A DNA stretch of 64,000 nt. Origin: Halapricum hydrolyticum (lineage in GTDB: Archaea; Halobacteriota; Halobacteria; Halobacteriales; Haloarculaceae). How positions within the stretch are numbered: position 1 is the first letter of the stretch; every line of letters starts with the position of its first letter. A program made the position numbers and the translations under genes. Below, piece by piece: positions 1 to 7,587 of this stretch. The stretch spans positions 124,001 through 188,000 of the forward strand of contig NZ_JAOPKC010000002.1 in NCBI RefSeq assembly GCF_025517535.1, given 5' to 3'. The notes under the pieces are model-generated. The model saw nothing but the letters and a program-made list of their open reading frames with translations. It had not been told where the DNA came from and made no database searches.

Positions 1-771
1 GTCTTCGTCGTCGGCGAAACGGCGTCCGGGAAGACCACGACGCTGAACGCTGTCATGTCGTTTATCCCGCGTGACAGCAAGATCTACACCGCCGAGGACA
101 CCGCTGAAGTCCTCCCGCCACACGACACCTGGCAGCAACTTCTTACCCGCGAGGGCGACGAATCGAGCGGAACCGGAGTCGACATGTTCGATCTCGTCGC
201 TGCTGCCCTGCGTTCCCGTCCTGACTACATCATCGTGGGCGAGGTCCGTGGCGAAGAGGGCCGCATGGCATTCCAGGCCGCCCAGACCGGTCACCCGGTC
301 ATGCTGACCTTCCACGCTTCCGACATCGTCTCGATGATCCAGCGGTTCACCGGCGATCCAATCAACGTCCCCGAGACGTTCATGGACAACGCCGACATCG
401 CACTGTTCCAGAACCGCGTCAAGCAGGGCGACGACGTGCTCCGCCGCGTGACCAGCGTCCAGGAGATCGAGGGCTACTCCAAGGAGATGGAGGGTGTCAT
501 CACCCGGCAGGTCTTCTACTGGGACCCCGTCGAAGACGAGATCGTCTTCCAGGGGATGAACAACTCGTACGTCCTCGAAGAGCAGATCGCGACGCTGCTC
601 GGGTACGAAGACACCCGGGACATCTACGACGACCTGCAGTTCCGGGCGGACCTGATCCAGCGCGCCATCCAGGAGAACATCCTCGGTTACCACGAGGTCA
701 ACGAGTTCATCGAGGACTTCCAGCGGGACGGACTGGAGGGCGTCCCATTCGACATCCACCGCCCTGACTGA
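1..771 (+). CDS. arlI: Archaellum motor ATPase ArlI (FlaI), C-terminal part, cut by window start
   Basis: The reading frame is open from base 1, so the N-terminus lies outside the window. The visible part begins at the Walker A region (GETASGKTTT), continues through a Walker B/VGEVRGEE segment and a His-box-like TGHPVMLTFHAS, and ends in the family's C-terminal domain. This is the type II/IV secretion ATPase superfamily. The IQRFTGDPINVP stretch and the ArlJ-like gene that follows favour the archaellum version over a pilus ATPase. It would power archaellum assembly and rotation at the cytoplasmic membrane. The stop overlaps the next start (TGATG), so the two genes are co-translated. A PilB-type pilus ATPase is the main alternative. 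Confidence 0.85.
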   Translation, partial: VFVVGETASGKTTTLNAVMSFIPRDSKIYTAEDTAEVLPPHDTWQQLLTREGDESSGTGVDMFDLVAAALRSRPDYIIVGEVRGEEGRMAFQAAQTGHPVMLTFHASDIVSMIQRFTGDPINVPETFMDNADIALFQNRVKQGDDVLRRVTSVQEIEGYSKEMEGVITRQVFYWDPVEDEIVFQGMNNSYVLEEQIATLLGYEDTRDIYDDLQFRADLIQRAIQENILGYHEVNEFIEDFQRDGLEGVPFDIHRPD

Positions 772-2516
772 TGGCAGCGAAAGATTCCGCCACGATCGAC
801 CTGTCGCTGTCGAGCACCTTCGCGGGGCTGATGGACTCCTACAGGAAACTGGACATCCCGCTGCAGCGATATCTCCTGACGATCCTGTTGCCAGCGACCG
901 TGTTTTTCCTCGTGACGATCGTTGCGACGCTCCTGCTCGACGCCCCGCTGTTTATTCGGGCTCCGATCCCGCTGCTCGGACTGCTGCTGTTCGGGACTGC
1001 GGTGTTCTTCCCCAAAGTCCAGCTCTCCCAGCGACGACGCCAGCTCAACAACCGGTTTCATCTGATGGTCACGCACATGACCGTCCTCTCGACGACTAAG
1101 ATCGACCGGATGGAAGTCTTCCGGGCGCTCGCCGAGGAGGAAGAATACGGTGAACTCGCGACCGAGCTAGGACGGGTCGTCGAGCTGGTCGACACCTGGA
1201 ACCAGAGCCTCGACGACGCCTGCCGACGACGAGCCAAGCAGGTCCCGAGCGAGACGCTTTCGGACTTTTTCGAGCGACTGGCGTACAACCTCGGTGCCGG
1301 GCAAGCGCTCGACGACTATCTCGTTAGCGAACAGGACATGATCATCGAGAACTACACGACGGTCTACGAGGGGACCCTCGGCAACCTCAACGTGATGAAA
1401 GATCTCTATCTGTCGATGATCCTCTCGATGACGTTCGCGCTCGTGTTCGCGGTCGTCTTGCCGGTGTTAACCGGAACCGACCCGACAGCGACGGTCGCTT
1501 CGGTCATTCTCATGTTCGTGTTCGTCCAGGCCGGGTTCTACCTCGCAATTCGATCGATCGCTCCGTACGATCCGATCTGGTTCCACCCCGAGAAGTATCC
1601 CTCTCCGGCCGACGAGCGTCTCAATCGGGCGTTCGCGATCGGTTTCGGTCTCACGGCCGTGCTCGTGTTCATCACGTTCGGTGGTCGGATCGGCGTGAGT
1701 CCGATCACACTGGACATGCTCGTCCCGTTCTGGTCGCCACCGCCGTTGACGCTGTATGCTGCCGTCCCCGTGACGCCACTTCTAATCCCCGGACTCGTCG
1801 CTCGGGCCGAAGAGCAGCGGATCCAGGGCCGTGACGAGGAGTTCCCCAGCTTTATCCGCGGGCTCGGGGCCACCGAGGGCGCAAAGCAGTCGACGACTTC
1901 GACGGTGCTGAAGTCGCTCCGCAAGAAGGACTTCGGTGCGCTGACGCCACAGATAGACAACCTGTACAAGCGATTGAACATGCGGATCGAGCCTGCCAGT
2001 GCCTGGCGTCACTTCACCGCCGAGTGTCGCTCGTATCTCATTCAAACGTTCTCCGAGATGTACCTCGTCGGCCGGGAGATGGGCGGCGATCCGAAGATGC
2101 TGGGAGAACTCATCGCCGAAAACATGAACCAGGTGTTGCAGTTACGCCAGCAGCGCCGCCAGGAGACGACCACGCTGATCGGGCTCCTGTACGGTATCAC
2201 CGCAGCGTCGACGTTCGCGTTCTTCATCGGACTCCAGGTCGTCAACATCCTCACTGGACTCTCGCTCAATCTCGCCGATACACCGCAGTTCGACGTCGCC
2301 TCACTGATCAACACCAGCGTCTACAACATCCCGCTGATCGAGTTCCTGTTGATCGTCGTCATCGTATTCAACGCGATGCTGTCGGCACTGATGGTCCGCA
2401 CGCTCGATGGCGGCCACAAGATGAACTCCTACATGCATTTCGTTTTTCTCACCTGGCTCGGGGCGCTTACGGCCATCCTGACGAAGTGGATGGTGACGCA
2501 GTTCCTGGCCATCTAG
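771..2516 (+). CDS. arlJ: Archaellum membrane platform protein ArlJ (FlaJ)
   Basis: This 581-residue integral membrane protein has two T2SSF-like cytoplasmic helical domains (roughly residues 90-200 and 350-470) separated and flanked by hydrophobic segments. That is the layout of ArlJ, the platform on which the ATPase ArlI acts. The start overlaps the arlI stop by one base, the usual arlI-arlJ arrangement. Its length matches haloarchaeal FlaJ. A TadC/PilC pilus platform is the alternative, less likely given the adjacent FlaI-like ATPase. Confidence 0.85.
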   Translation: MAAKDSATIDLSLSSTFAGLMDSYRKLDIPLQRYLLTILLPATVFFLVTIVATLLLDAPLFIRAPIPLLGLLLFGTAVFFPKVQLSQRRRQLNNRFHLMVTHMTVLSTTKIDRMEVFRALAEEEEYGELATELGRVVELVDTWNQSLDDACRRRAKQVPSETLSDFFERLAYNLGAGQALDDYLVSEQDMIIENYTTVYEGTLGNLNVMKDLYLSMILSMTFALVFAVVLPVLTGTDPTATVASVILMFVFVQAGFYLAIRSIAPYDPIWFHPEKYPSPADERLNRAFAIGFGLTAVLVFITFGGRIGVSPITLDMLVPFWSPPPLTLYAAVPVTPLLIPGLVARAEEQRIQGRDEEFPSFIRGLGATEGAKQSTTSTVLKSLRKKDFGALTPQIDNLYKRLNMRIEPASAWRHFTAECRSYLIQTFSEMYLVGREMGGDPKMLGELIAENMNQVLQLRQQRRQETTTLIGLLYGITAASTFAFFIGLQVVNILTGLSLNLADTPQFDVASLINTSVYNIPLIEFLLIVVIVFNAMLSALMVRTLDGGHKMNSYMHFVFLTWLGALTAILTKWMVTQFLAI

Positions 2517-2526
2517 ACCACTTTTT

Positions 2527-2581
2527 GCGGGCGGGGGCTTCCTCGCGCGCTTTTGTCGCGCTGCGGTGAGCCCCCACCCGC
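2527..2581. terminator. Inverted repeat downstream of arlJ, probable terminator hairpin
   Basis: Left arm 2527-2539 and right arm 2569-2581 are complementary over 13 bases with one mismatch, enclosing a 29-base GC-rich loop. A run of five T precedes the left arm. The repeat starts 10 bases after the arlJ stop, which suits a transcript end. The rest of the 235-base gap to the next gene has no other clear feature. Confidence 0.45.
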
Positions 2582-2751
2582 AATAACGCGGGGAAACACA
2601 TCCTTCACGCTCCCTTCGGTCGGGTGAAGTGAAACGCCGGCCGTCGGCCGCCGTATGCTCGAAGCTCCGCATCGACACCGGACAGTGCCGAACTGCCACG
2701 CGCGTCCTCCGCATCGGGTCACTTTTCCACGCGGATCGCCTCCTGATAGGC

Positions 2752-3186
2752 ATGAGCAAGCGATCCGAGTTCCTGGCCGGCGAGCGGCCAGACGACGTCG
2801 CCTTCTTCCTGCACGAGGACGCTGTCGAGAACCTCGACGCCCTGGACGACTACGCGGAAACTGTCGAGGACGGCGTCGTCCTCGTCCTTCCGGGAGAGAA
2901 CGGCCGCAACGCCTTCCAGAAAGCCGCCGGGACCGACCCGATGGAACTGGCCCAGGCCGCCATGGGCACCGAGGGAACGATCGAACCGGACCTGACCGGT
3001 GGCACCTGTCCCGCTATCGAGGACGACCCCGAAGCGGATCACACCACACGCGTCGTGTTCGCGTTCGCCGAAGAACAGAACGACGAGGTCGGTGGGATCT
3101 ACGCCGAGGGTGACGTCGTCCACGCCTATGCGGTCTGCAGTTGCGGGCAGCGATACAGCCAGAAGTGGGTCGTCGGCGAGCGGTGA
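2752..3186 (+). CDS. Conserved haloarchaeal protein, DUF5807-like
   Basis: This is a 144-residue acidic soluble protein starting MSKRSEFLAG. The frame is open further upstream, but this ATG gives a typical haloarchaeal start and the upstream residues are arginine-rich and unlike the rest. The C-terminus carries a CSCGQRYSQKW segment with two cysteines that could be a half zinc site. The sequence resembles a small haloarchaeal family I recall as DUF5807. No function is known to me. It is convergent with the radical SAM gene that ends 26 bases away. Confidence 0.7.
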   Translation: MSKRSEFLAGERPDDVAFFLHEDAVENLDALDDYAETVEDGVVLVLPGENGRNAFQKAAGTDPMELAQAAMGTEGTIEPDLTGGTCPAIEDDPEADHTTRVVFAFAEEQNDEVGGIYAEGDVVHAYAVCSCGQRYSQKWVVGER

Positions 3187-3211
3187 GCCGCCTCACTCCG
3201 TTCGGCGTATG

Positions 3212-4207
3212 CTATGCCACCGGCGTCCGCTCGACAACCGTCCCGTCGACCGTCGGATACTGCTCGACGATCTCGCCGCGCTCGATATCTCCCTCGTCGA
3301 CCATCTCCTCCAGTAGCCACCAGGCCACCTCAACGTGTTCGGACTTGACGGTGTAGTACTCCTCCGGGACGCCCAGCTCTTCGAACCGCTCGGGATCGAT
3401 CGTCGTCTTCCCGTAGACGAGTGTGCCGTCGTCGGTGATCTCGTCGAATGGGCGGCGGACGTTGCGGGCCATCCGCTTGAGTCGACGACGGTGCTGGGCG
3501 GCGTCCTTGAACACCGAGGTACAGAAGTAAACCTTCTCGTGGCCGCCCATCTCGTCCAAGATCTCCCCGCGGCCGCTCTCGACGGCACTCATGTGCCCTT
3601 CGCGGAGCTCGTATCCTTCCTCTTGCATCCGACGGAAGTTCCCGTGTGACATCTCGAACTCGTTGATATTGCAGAACTCGGCGGCACCCTCGTCGAGAAA
3701 GTCCAGGAACTCCGTTTCGGGTCGGATCCCCGGGATCTCGAAGGCGGGTGTGATCCCCTCCTCACGAGCTATATAGAGGATTTCCTCCCACTCGGTCCCG
3801 TGGAGGTCGCCCCACTGTTCGAGTGGTGGATGGAAACGGATCTCGTCCAGTCCGGCTTCGGCCAGCCGGCGCATGTTCTCACGACCGCCGGTGATCCCCG
3901 TGTAGAGGTGGACGTGATGATCCTCGCCGAACTCGTCTTTGAGCAGCGAGATGTAGCGGGTCGTCCGGTCCATCACTTCCTGGGGTTCGCCGCCAGTGAT
4001 CGACGATCCCATCGCGCTCATGCGCTTGGCCTCGCGGATGATGTCCTGATCTTCCTCGACCTTCCGCTCGTTGGCGTAGACGTCGGTGACGTTCTTGCGG
4101 TTCTCCCCAAGGGGACAGTAGAAACAATCGCGCTGATCACAGTAGCCGTAGACGAATATGACCATCTTCCCGCCTTTGGCACACTGCTCGCAACCCTTGG
4201 AGATCAT
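3212..4207 (-). CDS. Radical SAM protein of the COG2108 type
   Basis: The protein has 331 residues from MISKGCEQCAKG. The longer upstream frame is rejected because the conserved family starts near this Met. Residues 20-35 carry the putative cluster motif YCDQRDCFYCP, which is Cx4Cx2C rather than the usual Cx3Cx2C. An SITGGEP segment follows, typical of the S-adenosylmethionine-binding half-barrel. An additional CEQC pair lies at the N-terminus. The best family match I recognise is the archaeal group related to pyruvate formate-lyase activating enzymes (COG2108), whose substrate is unknown. A CCCC-TATAATT-GGGG inverted repeat lies at 4219-4233, just upstream. Confidence 0.75.
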   Translation of the reverse strand: MISKGCEQCAKGGKMVIFVYGYCDQRDCFYCPLGENRKNVTDVYANERKVEEDQDIIREAKRMSAMGSSITGGEPQEVMDRTTRYISLLKDEFGEDHHVHLYTGITGGRENMRRLAEAGLDEIRFHPPLEQWGDLHGTEWEEILYIAREEGITPAFEIPGIRPETEFLDFLDEGAAEFCNINEFEMSHGNFRRMQEEGYELREGHMSAVESGRGEILDEMGGHEKVYFCTSVFKDAAQHRRRLKRMARNVRRPFDEITDDGTLVYGKTTIDPERFEELGVPEEYYTVKSEHVEVAWWLLEEMVDEGDIERGEIVEQYPTVDGTVVERTPVA

Positions 4208-4218
4208 CGTGTCGTAAC

Positions 4219-4233
4219 CCCCTATAATTGGGG
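4219..4233. promoter_or_regulatory. AT-centred inverted repeat upstream of the radical SAM gene
   Basis: Four C, seven AT-rich bases and four G form a small inverted repeat 12-26 bases before the start at 4207. The centre reads as a TATA-like element on the minus strand but is slightly close to the start codon for a standard leaderless promoter. It could be an operator over the core promoter. Confidence 0.3.
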
Positions 4234-4266
4234 CATACTCAAAAGTCGTGCGAAAACACTCGGCGA

Positions 4267-4728
4267 TCAGACGGCGAACCGCCGGTATGCAGCACCGACG
4301 AGACACACGGCCCCGAGGGCCATCGCTCCCAGTCGCGGGAGGTGCTGGGTCGCGAAATCCGCCTCGTAGGTGCGGTGTCTGACCTGCAGGAGATACCACT
4401 CGTTTTCGTAGCGAACGTTGTAGATACTGATACCGTCCGGGGAGGGGGTCAGCGATTCGGGAGCCTCATCGACTGAGAAGTTGACCGGCGTGCCGCTACT
4501 CGTGTTCTCGTTCGTCCGGCGCGCCTCCTCGAAGACCTCGCGTTCGGCCTCGGTGAGGTTCGCGTACACCAGGTTCGGCTGGTCTTCGTTGTCCATCCAG
4601 TCGCCTTCGACGTAGTACTCGACCCGGTCGTTCGGGACGTCCGGCGGCACGAGGACCGGGAGCGCTATCAGGACGACACCCACGACGAGGAGGATTCCAA
4701 TCAGGGCTGTGTCTCCATTGAAGTCCAT
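4267..4728 (-). CDS. Haloarchaeal membrane protein of unknown function
   Basis: The protein has 153 residues starting MDFNGDTALIG. An N-terminal transmembrane segment (about residues 8-26), a polar domain of about 95 residues and a C-terminal transmembrane segment ending in RRFAV predict an external domain anchored at both ends. The polar part contains PDVPNDRVEYYVEG, and I recognise no catalytic motif. The upstream region holds an imperfect palindromic element (4869-4950). The function is unknown. Confidence 0.6.
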   Translation of the reverse strand: MDFNGDTALIGILLVVGVVLIALPVLVPPDVPNDRVEYYVEGDWMDNEDQPNLVYANLTEAEREVFEEARRTNENTSSGTPVNFSVDEAPESLTPSPDGISIYNVRYENEWYLLQVRHRTYEADFATQHLPRLGAMALGAVCLVGAAYRRFAV

Positions 4729-4868
4729 ACCCCCGGTTCTCCCGGCCGAGGAAAGTATCGTCCGGTTGCGGAACGCCACTTAAACGGGTATTGTACATTC
4801 ACGGGTCGCGCGACGGAGTCTGCTCCGGAAAAACGTTGCTGGAAAGCCGACGTGGGGACGTCAGACTC

Positions 4869-4950
4869 ATACGGATTACTGTACGTCTGTTCCGCATCGA
4901 CCGCCCGATATGGGGCGGTCAGAGCGGTACATCGGTACAATAATCCGTAT
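4869..4950. repeat. Palindromic intergenic element, family R copy A
   Basis: Outer arms 4869-4878 and 4941-4950 are perfectly complementary. An inner stem pairs 4900-4906 with 4913-4919. Shared core words, such as TGTACG-TCTGTTCC on the left and CGGTACATCGGTACA on the right, recur in the elements at 51509-51646 and 53194-53271. It lies in the 372-base gap between gyrA and the small membrane protein gene. Confidence 0.65.
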
Positions 4951-4979
4951 CACTCGCTGTCGTCAGAGACTCCGAATCC

Positions 4980-5028
4980 GCCGGAATCACGTCCATGCAG
5001 GCTACGCTATCGTCGTCCTCGACGTCCA
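4980..5028. repeat. 49-bp direct copy of the gyrA 3' end
   Basis: Bases 4980-5028 are identical to 5138-5186, which lie inside gyrA and encode the VEDDDSVACMDVIPA tail region. The offset is 158 bases. The copy lies beyond the gyrA stop codon. The DNA between the copies includes a 7-bp inverted repeat (5029-5035 with 5056-5062). It looks like a local duplication or insertion that replaced the end of gyrA. Confidence 0.85.
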
Positions 5029-5100
5029 GTGACCACTTTTTCCGCTCGTTCCCGTTGGTCACTCGCGCAAAAACGTGGGGAAAAAGTCCCGAGAGTCGGC

Positions 5101-7587
5101 TTACTCGTCAGCGTCGGTTTCTTCTTTTCTCGTCCTTGCCGGAATCACGTCCATGCAGGCTACGCTATCGTCGTCCTCGACGTCCATGATCACGACACCC
5201 ATCGTGTTCCGGCCGACCGTCGAGATATCGGCGACCGGACAGCGCATGATCTGGCCGGCTTCGCTCATGACGACGAGGTGGTCGTCCTCGGTGACGGCTT
5301 TCACGTCGACGACCGAGCCGTTGCGGTCGCCGGTCTTGATGTCGATCAGCCCCTTGCCGTAGCGGGACTGACGGCGATACTCGCTGAGCGGCGTGCGCTT
5401 GCCGTAGCCGCGTTTCGTGACGGTCAGCAGCGAACGGCCGTCATCGTCGTCTGTCGCCACGAGACCGGCGACGGCGTCTCCGTCCTGCAGGTCGATCCCG
5501 CGGACGCCGCGGGCGGACCGACCCATCTTCCGGACCTCGTTCTCGTCGAATCGGATCGTCATCCCGCCTTCTGTCGCGACGACCAGATCCTGCGTGCCGT
5601 CCGTCACCTCGACGTCGACGAGTTCGTCGCCGTCTTCCAGCTTCGCCGCCCTGATCCCCGTCGAGAGGATGTTCTCGAACTCCGAACACGCGGTGCGCTT
5701 GACGTACCCCTGGCGGGTCGCCATCGTGATACACTCGTCTGGGTCGATGTCGTCGGTCGGGACGACCGCTGTGATCTGCTCGCCGTCGCTCAGATCCAGC
5801 AGATTGACTGCGGATTTCCCGCGGGCAGTCCGGGACATCTCCGGAATCTCGTAGGTCTTCAGCCGGTAGACCTGGCCGTGGTTGGTAAAGCACAGCAGGT
5901 AGTCGTGGCTGTTGGCCCGGAAGATCGTCGTCACGCGATCGCCTTCTTTCGGATCGCCGCCGATGATCCCCTTGCCGCCCCGACGCTGGGGATCGAAGTT
6001 CTCGGCGGGCATCCGCTTGATGTAATCGTCGGCAGTCATGACGACGACCACGTCTTCCTCCGGAACGAGATCCTCGCGGGTGACCGTCCCGACGTCTTCG
6101 ACGATCGCGGTTCGGCGGTCGTCGTCGTACTCGTCTTTGACCGCCCGCAGTTCGTCTTTGATCACCTCGTCCAGTTTCTCATCGCTGCCGAGGATCGCCT
6201 CCAGGCGCTCGATTTCGGCCTGCACCTCCTCGTATTCGGCTTCAATCTCTCCGGCTTCGGCGGAGGTCAGCGACCCGATCTGCATCCGGACGACGTGCTC
6301 GGCCTGCTCCTCGGAGAAGTCGTACCGCTCCACAAGCGCTTCCTTGGCGGCCGAACGATCCTCGGCCTCCTGGACGAGTTCGACGATGTCTTCGGCGTTG
6401 CGAACGGCCGTCAGCCGCCCTTCGAGAATGTGAGCGCGATCCTGCGCTTCCTGGAGGTCGAACTCCGAGCGGCGGCGAACGACCTCTCGACGGTGCTGGA
6501 TGTAGTGTTGTAGGGTCTCTTTCAGCGTCAGGACCTTGGGTTGGCCGTCGACCAGCGCGAGGTTGATCACGCCGAAGGTCGATTCGAGATGGTGCTCCAG
6601 CAGCTGGTTTTTGACGACCTCGGCGTTCGCACCGCGCTTGCACTCGATGACGACGCGGACGCCGTCGCGATCGGACTCGTCGCGGAGATCGGCGACGCCT
6701 TCGATCTTCCCTTCGTTGACGTCGTCGGCGATCCGCTCGACGATCCGCGCCTTGTTCGCCTGGTAGGGGAGTTCGGTGACGACGATCCGATCCCGTCCAG
6801 TGTCGGTCTCCTCGACCTCGAACTCCGCACGGACGGTCAATCGCCCTCGTCCAGTGGCGTACGCCGAGTAGATGGCGTCCTTGCCGACGATGTTCGCCCC
6901 CGTCGGGAAGTCGGGACCTTTGACGTACTCCATCAGCTCCGCGACGTCGGCGTCGGGGTTGTCGATGAGGTGAACGGTCGTGTCGATCACCTCGCCGAGG
7001 TTGTGTGGCGGGATGTTGGTGCTCATTCCGACGGCGATCCCCGACGAGCCGTTGACCAGCAGGTTCGGGAACGCCGCAGGCAAGACCTCCGGCTCTTCGA
7101 GGCGGTCGTCGTAGTTCGCCTGGAAGCCGACAGTGTCTTTCTCCAGGTCGGCCAGCAACTCCTCGGCCATCGGGGCCATTCGCGCCTCAGTATAGCGCAT
7201 CGCGGCCGCCGGATCGCCGTCCATCGATCCGAAGTTCCCCTGCCCGTCGACCAGAGGATAGCGCATCGAGAAGTCCTGTGCCATCCGCACGAGCGTGTCG
7301 TAGATCGCACTGTCGCCGTGTGGGTGGTAATCACCCATCGTCTCGCCGACGATCGAGGAAGACTTTCGGTGAGACGACCCCGAGGAGACCCCAAGCTCCG
7401 ACATCGCATAGAGGATGCGCCGATGGACGGGCTTGAGGCCGTCTCGAACGTCCGGCAGCGCCCGGCCGGCGATGACGCTCATCGCGTAGTCGATGTAACT
7501 CTGCTCCATCTCGTCTTCGATCCGGACGCGCTCGAGCCGCGCGGCGCCAGCGCTCACGTCCGGTCCATCTGGGATATCTGAGCTCAT
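5101..7587 (-). CDS. gyrA: DNA gyrase subunit A
   Basis: The 828-residue breakage-reunion subunit of type IIA topoisomerase works with GyrB to introduce negative supercoils. The catalytic tyrosine is in AAAMRYTEARM (Tyr132), and the C-terminal beta-pinwheel carries the gyrase hallmark QRRGGKG. The start at 7587 overlaps the gyrB stop as ATGA, so it is translationally coupled to gyrB. The extreme C-terminus (RTRKEETDADE) follows a 49-bp segment repeated just downstream (4980-5028), suggesting recent remodelling of the tail. Confidence 0.98.
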   Translation of the reverse strand: MSSDIPDGPDVSAGAARLERVRIEDEMEQSYIDYAMSVIAGRALPDVRDGLKPVHRRILYAMSELGVSSGSSHRKSSSIVGETMGDYHPHGDSAIYDTLVRMAQDFSMRYPLVDGQGNFGSMDGDPAAAMRYTEARMAPMAEELLADLEKDTVGFQANYDDRLEEPEVLPAAFPNLLVNGSSGIAVGMSTNIPPHNLGEVIDTTVHLIDNPDADVAELMEYVKGPDFPTGANIVGKDAIYSAYATGRGRLTVRAEFEVEETDTGRDRIVVTELPYQANKARIVERIADDVNEGKIEGVADLRDESDRDGVRVVIECKRGANAEVVKNQLLEHHLESTFGVINLALVDGQPKVLTLKETLQHYIQHRREVVRRRSEFDLQEAQDRAHILEGRLTAVRNAEDIVELVQEAEDRSAAKEALVERYDFSEEQAEHVVRMQIGSLTSAEAGEIEAEYEEVQAEIERLEAILGSDEKLDEVIKDELRAVKDEYDDDRRTAIVEDVGTVTREDLVPEEDVVVVMTADDYIKRMPAENFDPQRRGGKGIIGGDPKEGDRVTTIFRANSHDYLLCFTNHGQVYRLKTYEIPEMSRTARGKSAVNLLDLSDGEQITAVVPTDDIDPDECITMATRQGYVKRTACSEFENILSTGIRAAKLEDGDELVDVEVTDGTQDLVVATEGGMTIRFDENEVRKMGRSARGVRGIDLQDGDAVAGLVATDDDDGRSLLTVTKRGYGKRTPLSEYRRQSRYGKGLIDIKTGDRNGSVVDVKAVTEDDHLVVMSEAGQIMRCPVADISTVGRNTMGVVIMDVEDDDSVACMDVIPARTRKEETDADE

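Noticed and set aside
4852..6513. 553-codon plus-strand frame opposite gyrA
   Set aside because: It is a mirror frame of high-GC gyrA; its residues are Asp/Val/Arg-rich and show no family, while gyrA on the other strand is unmistakable.
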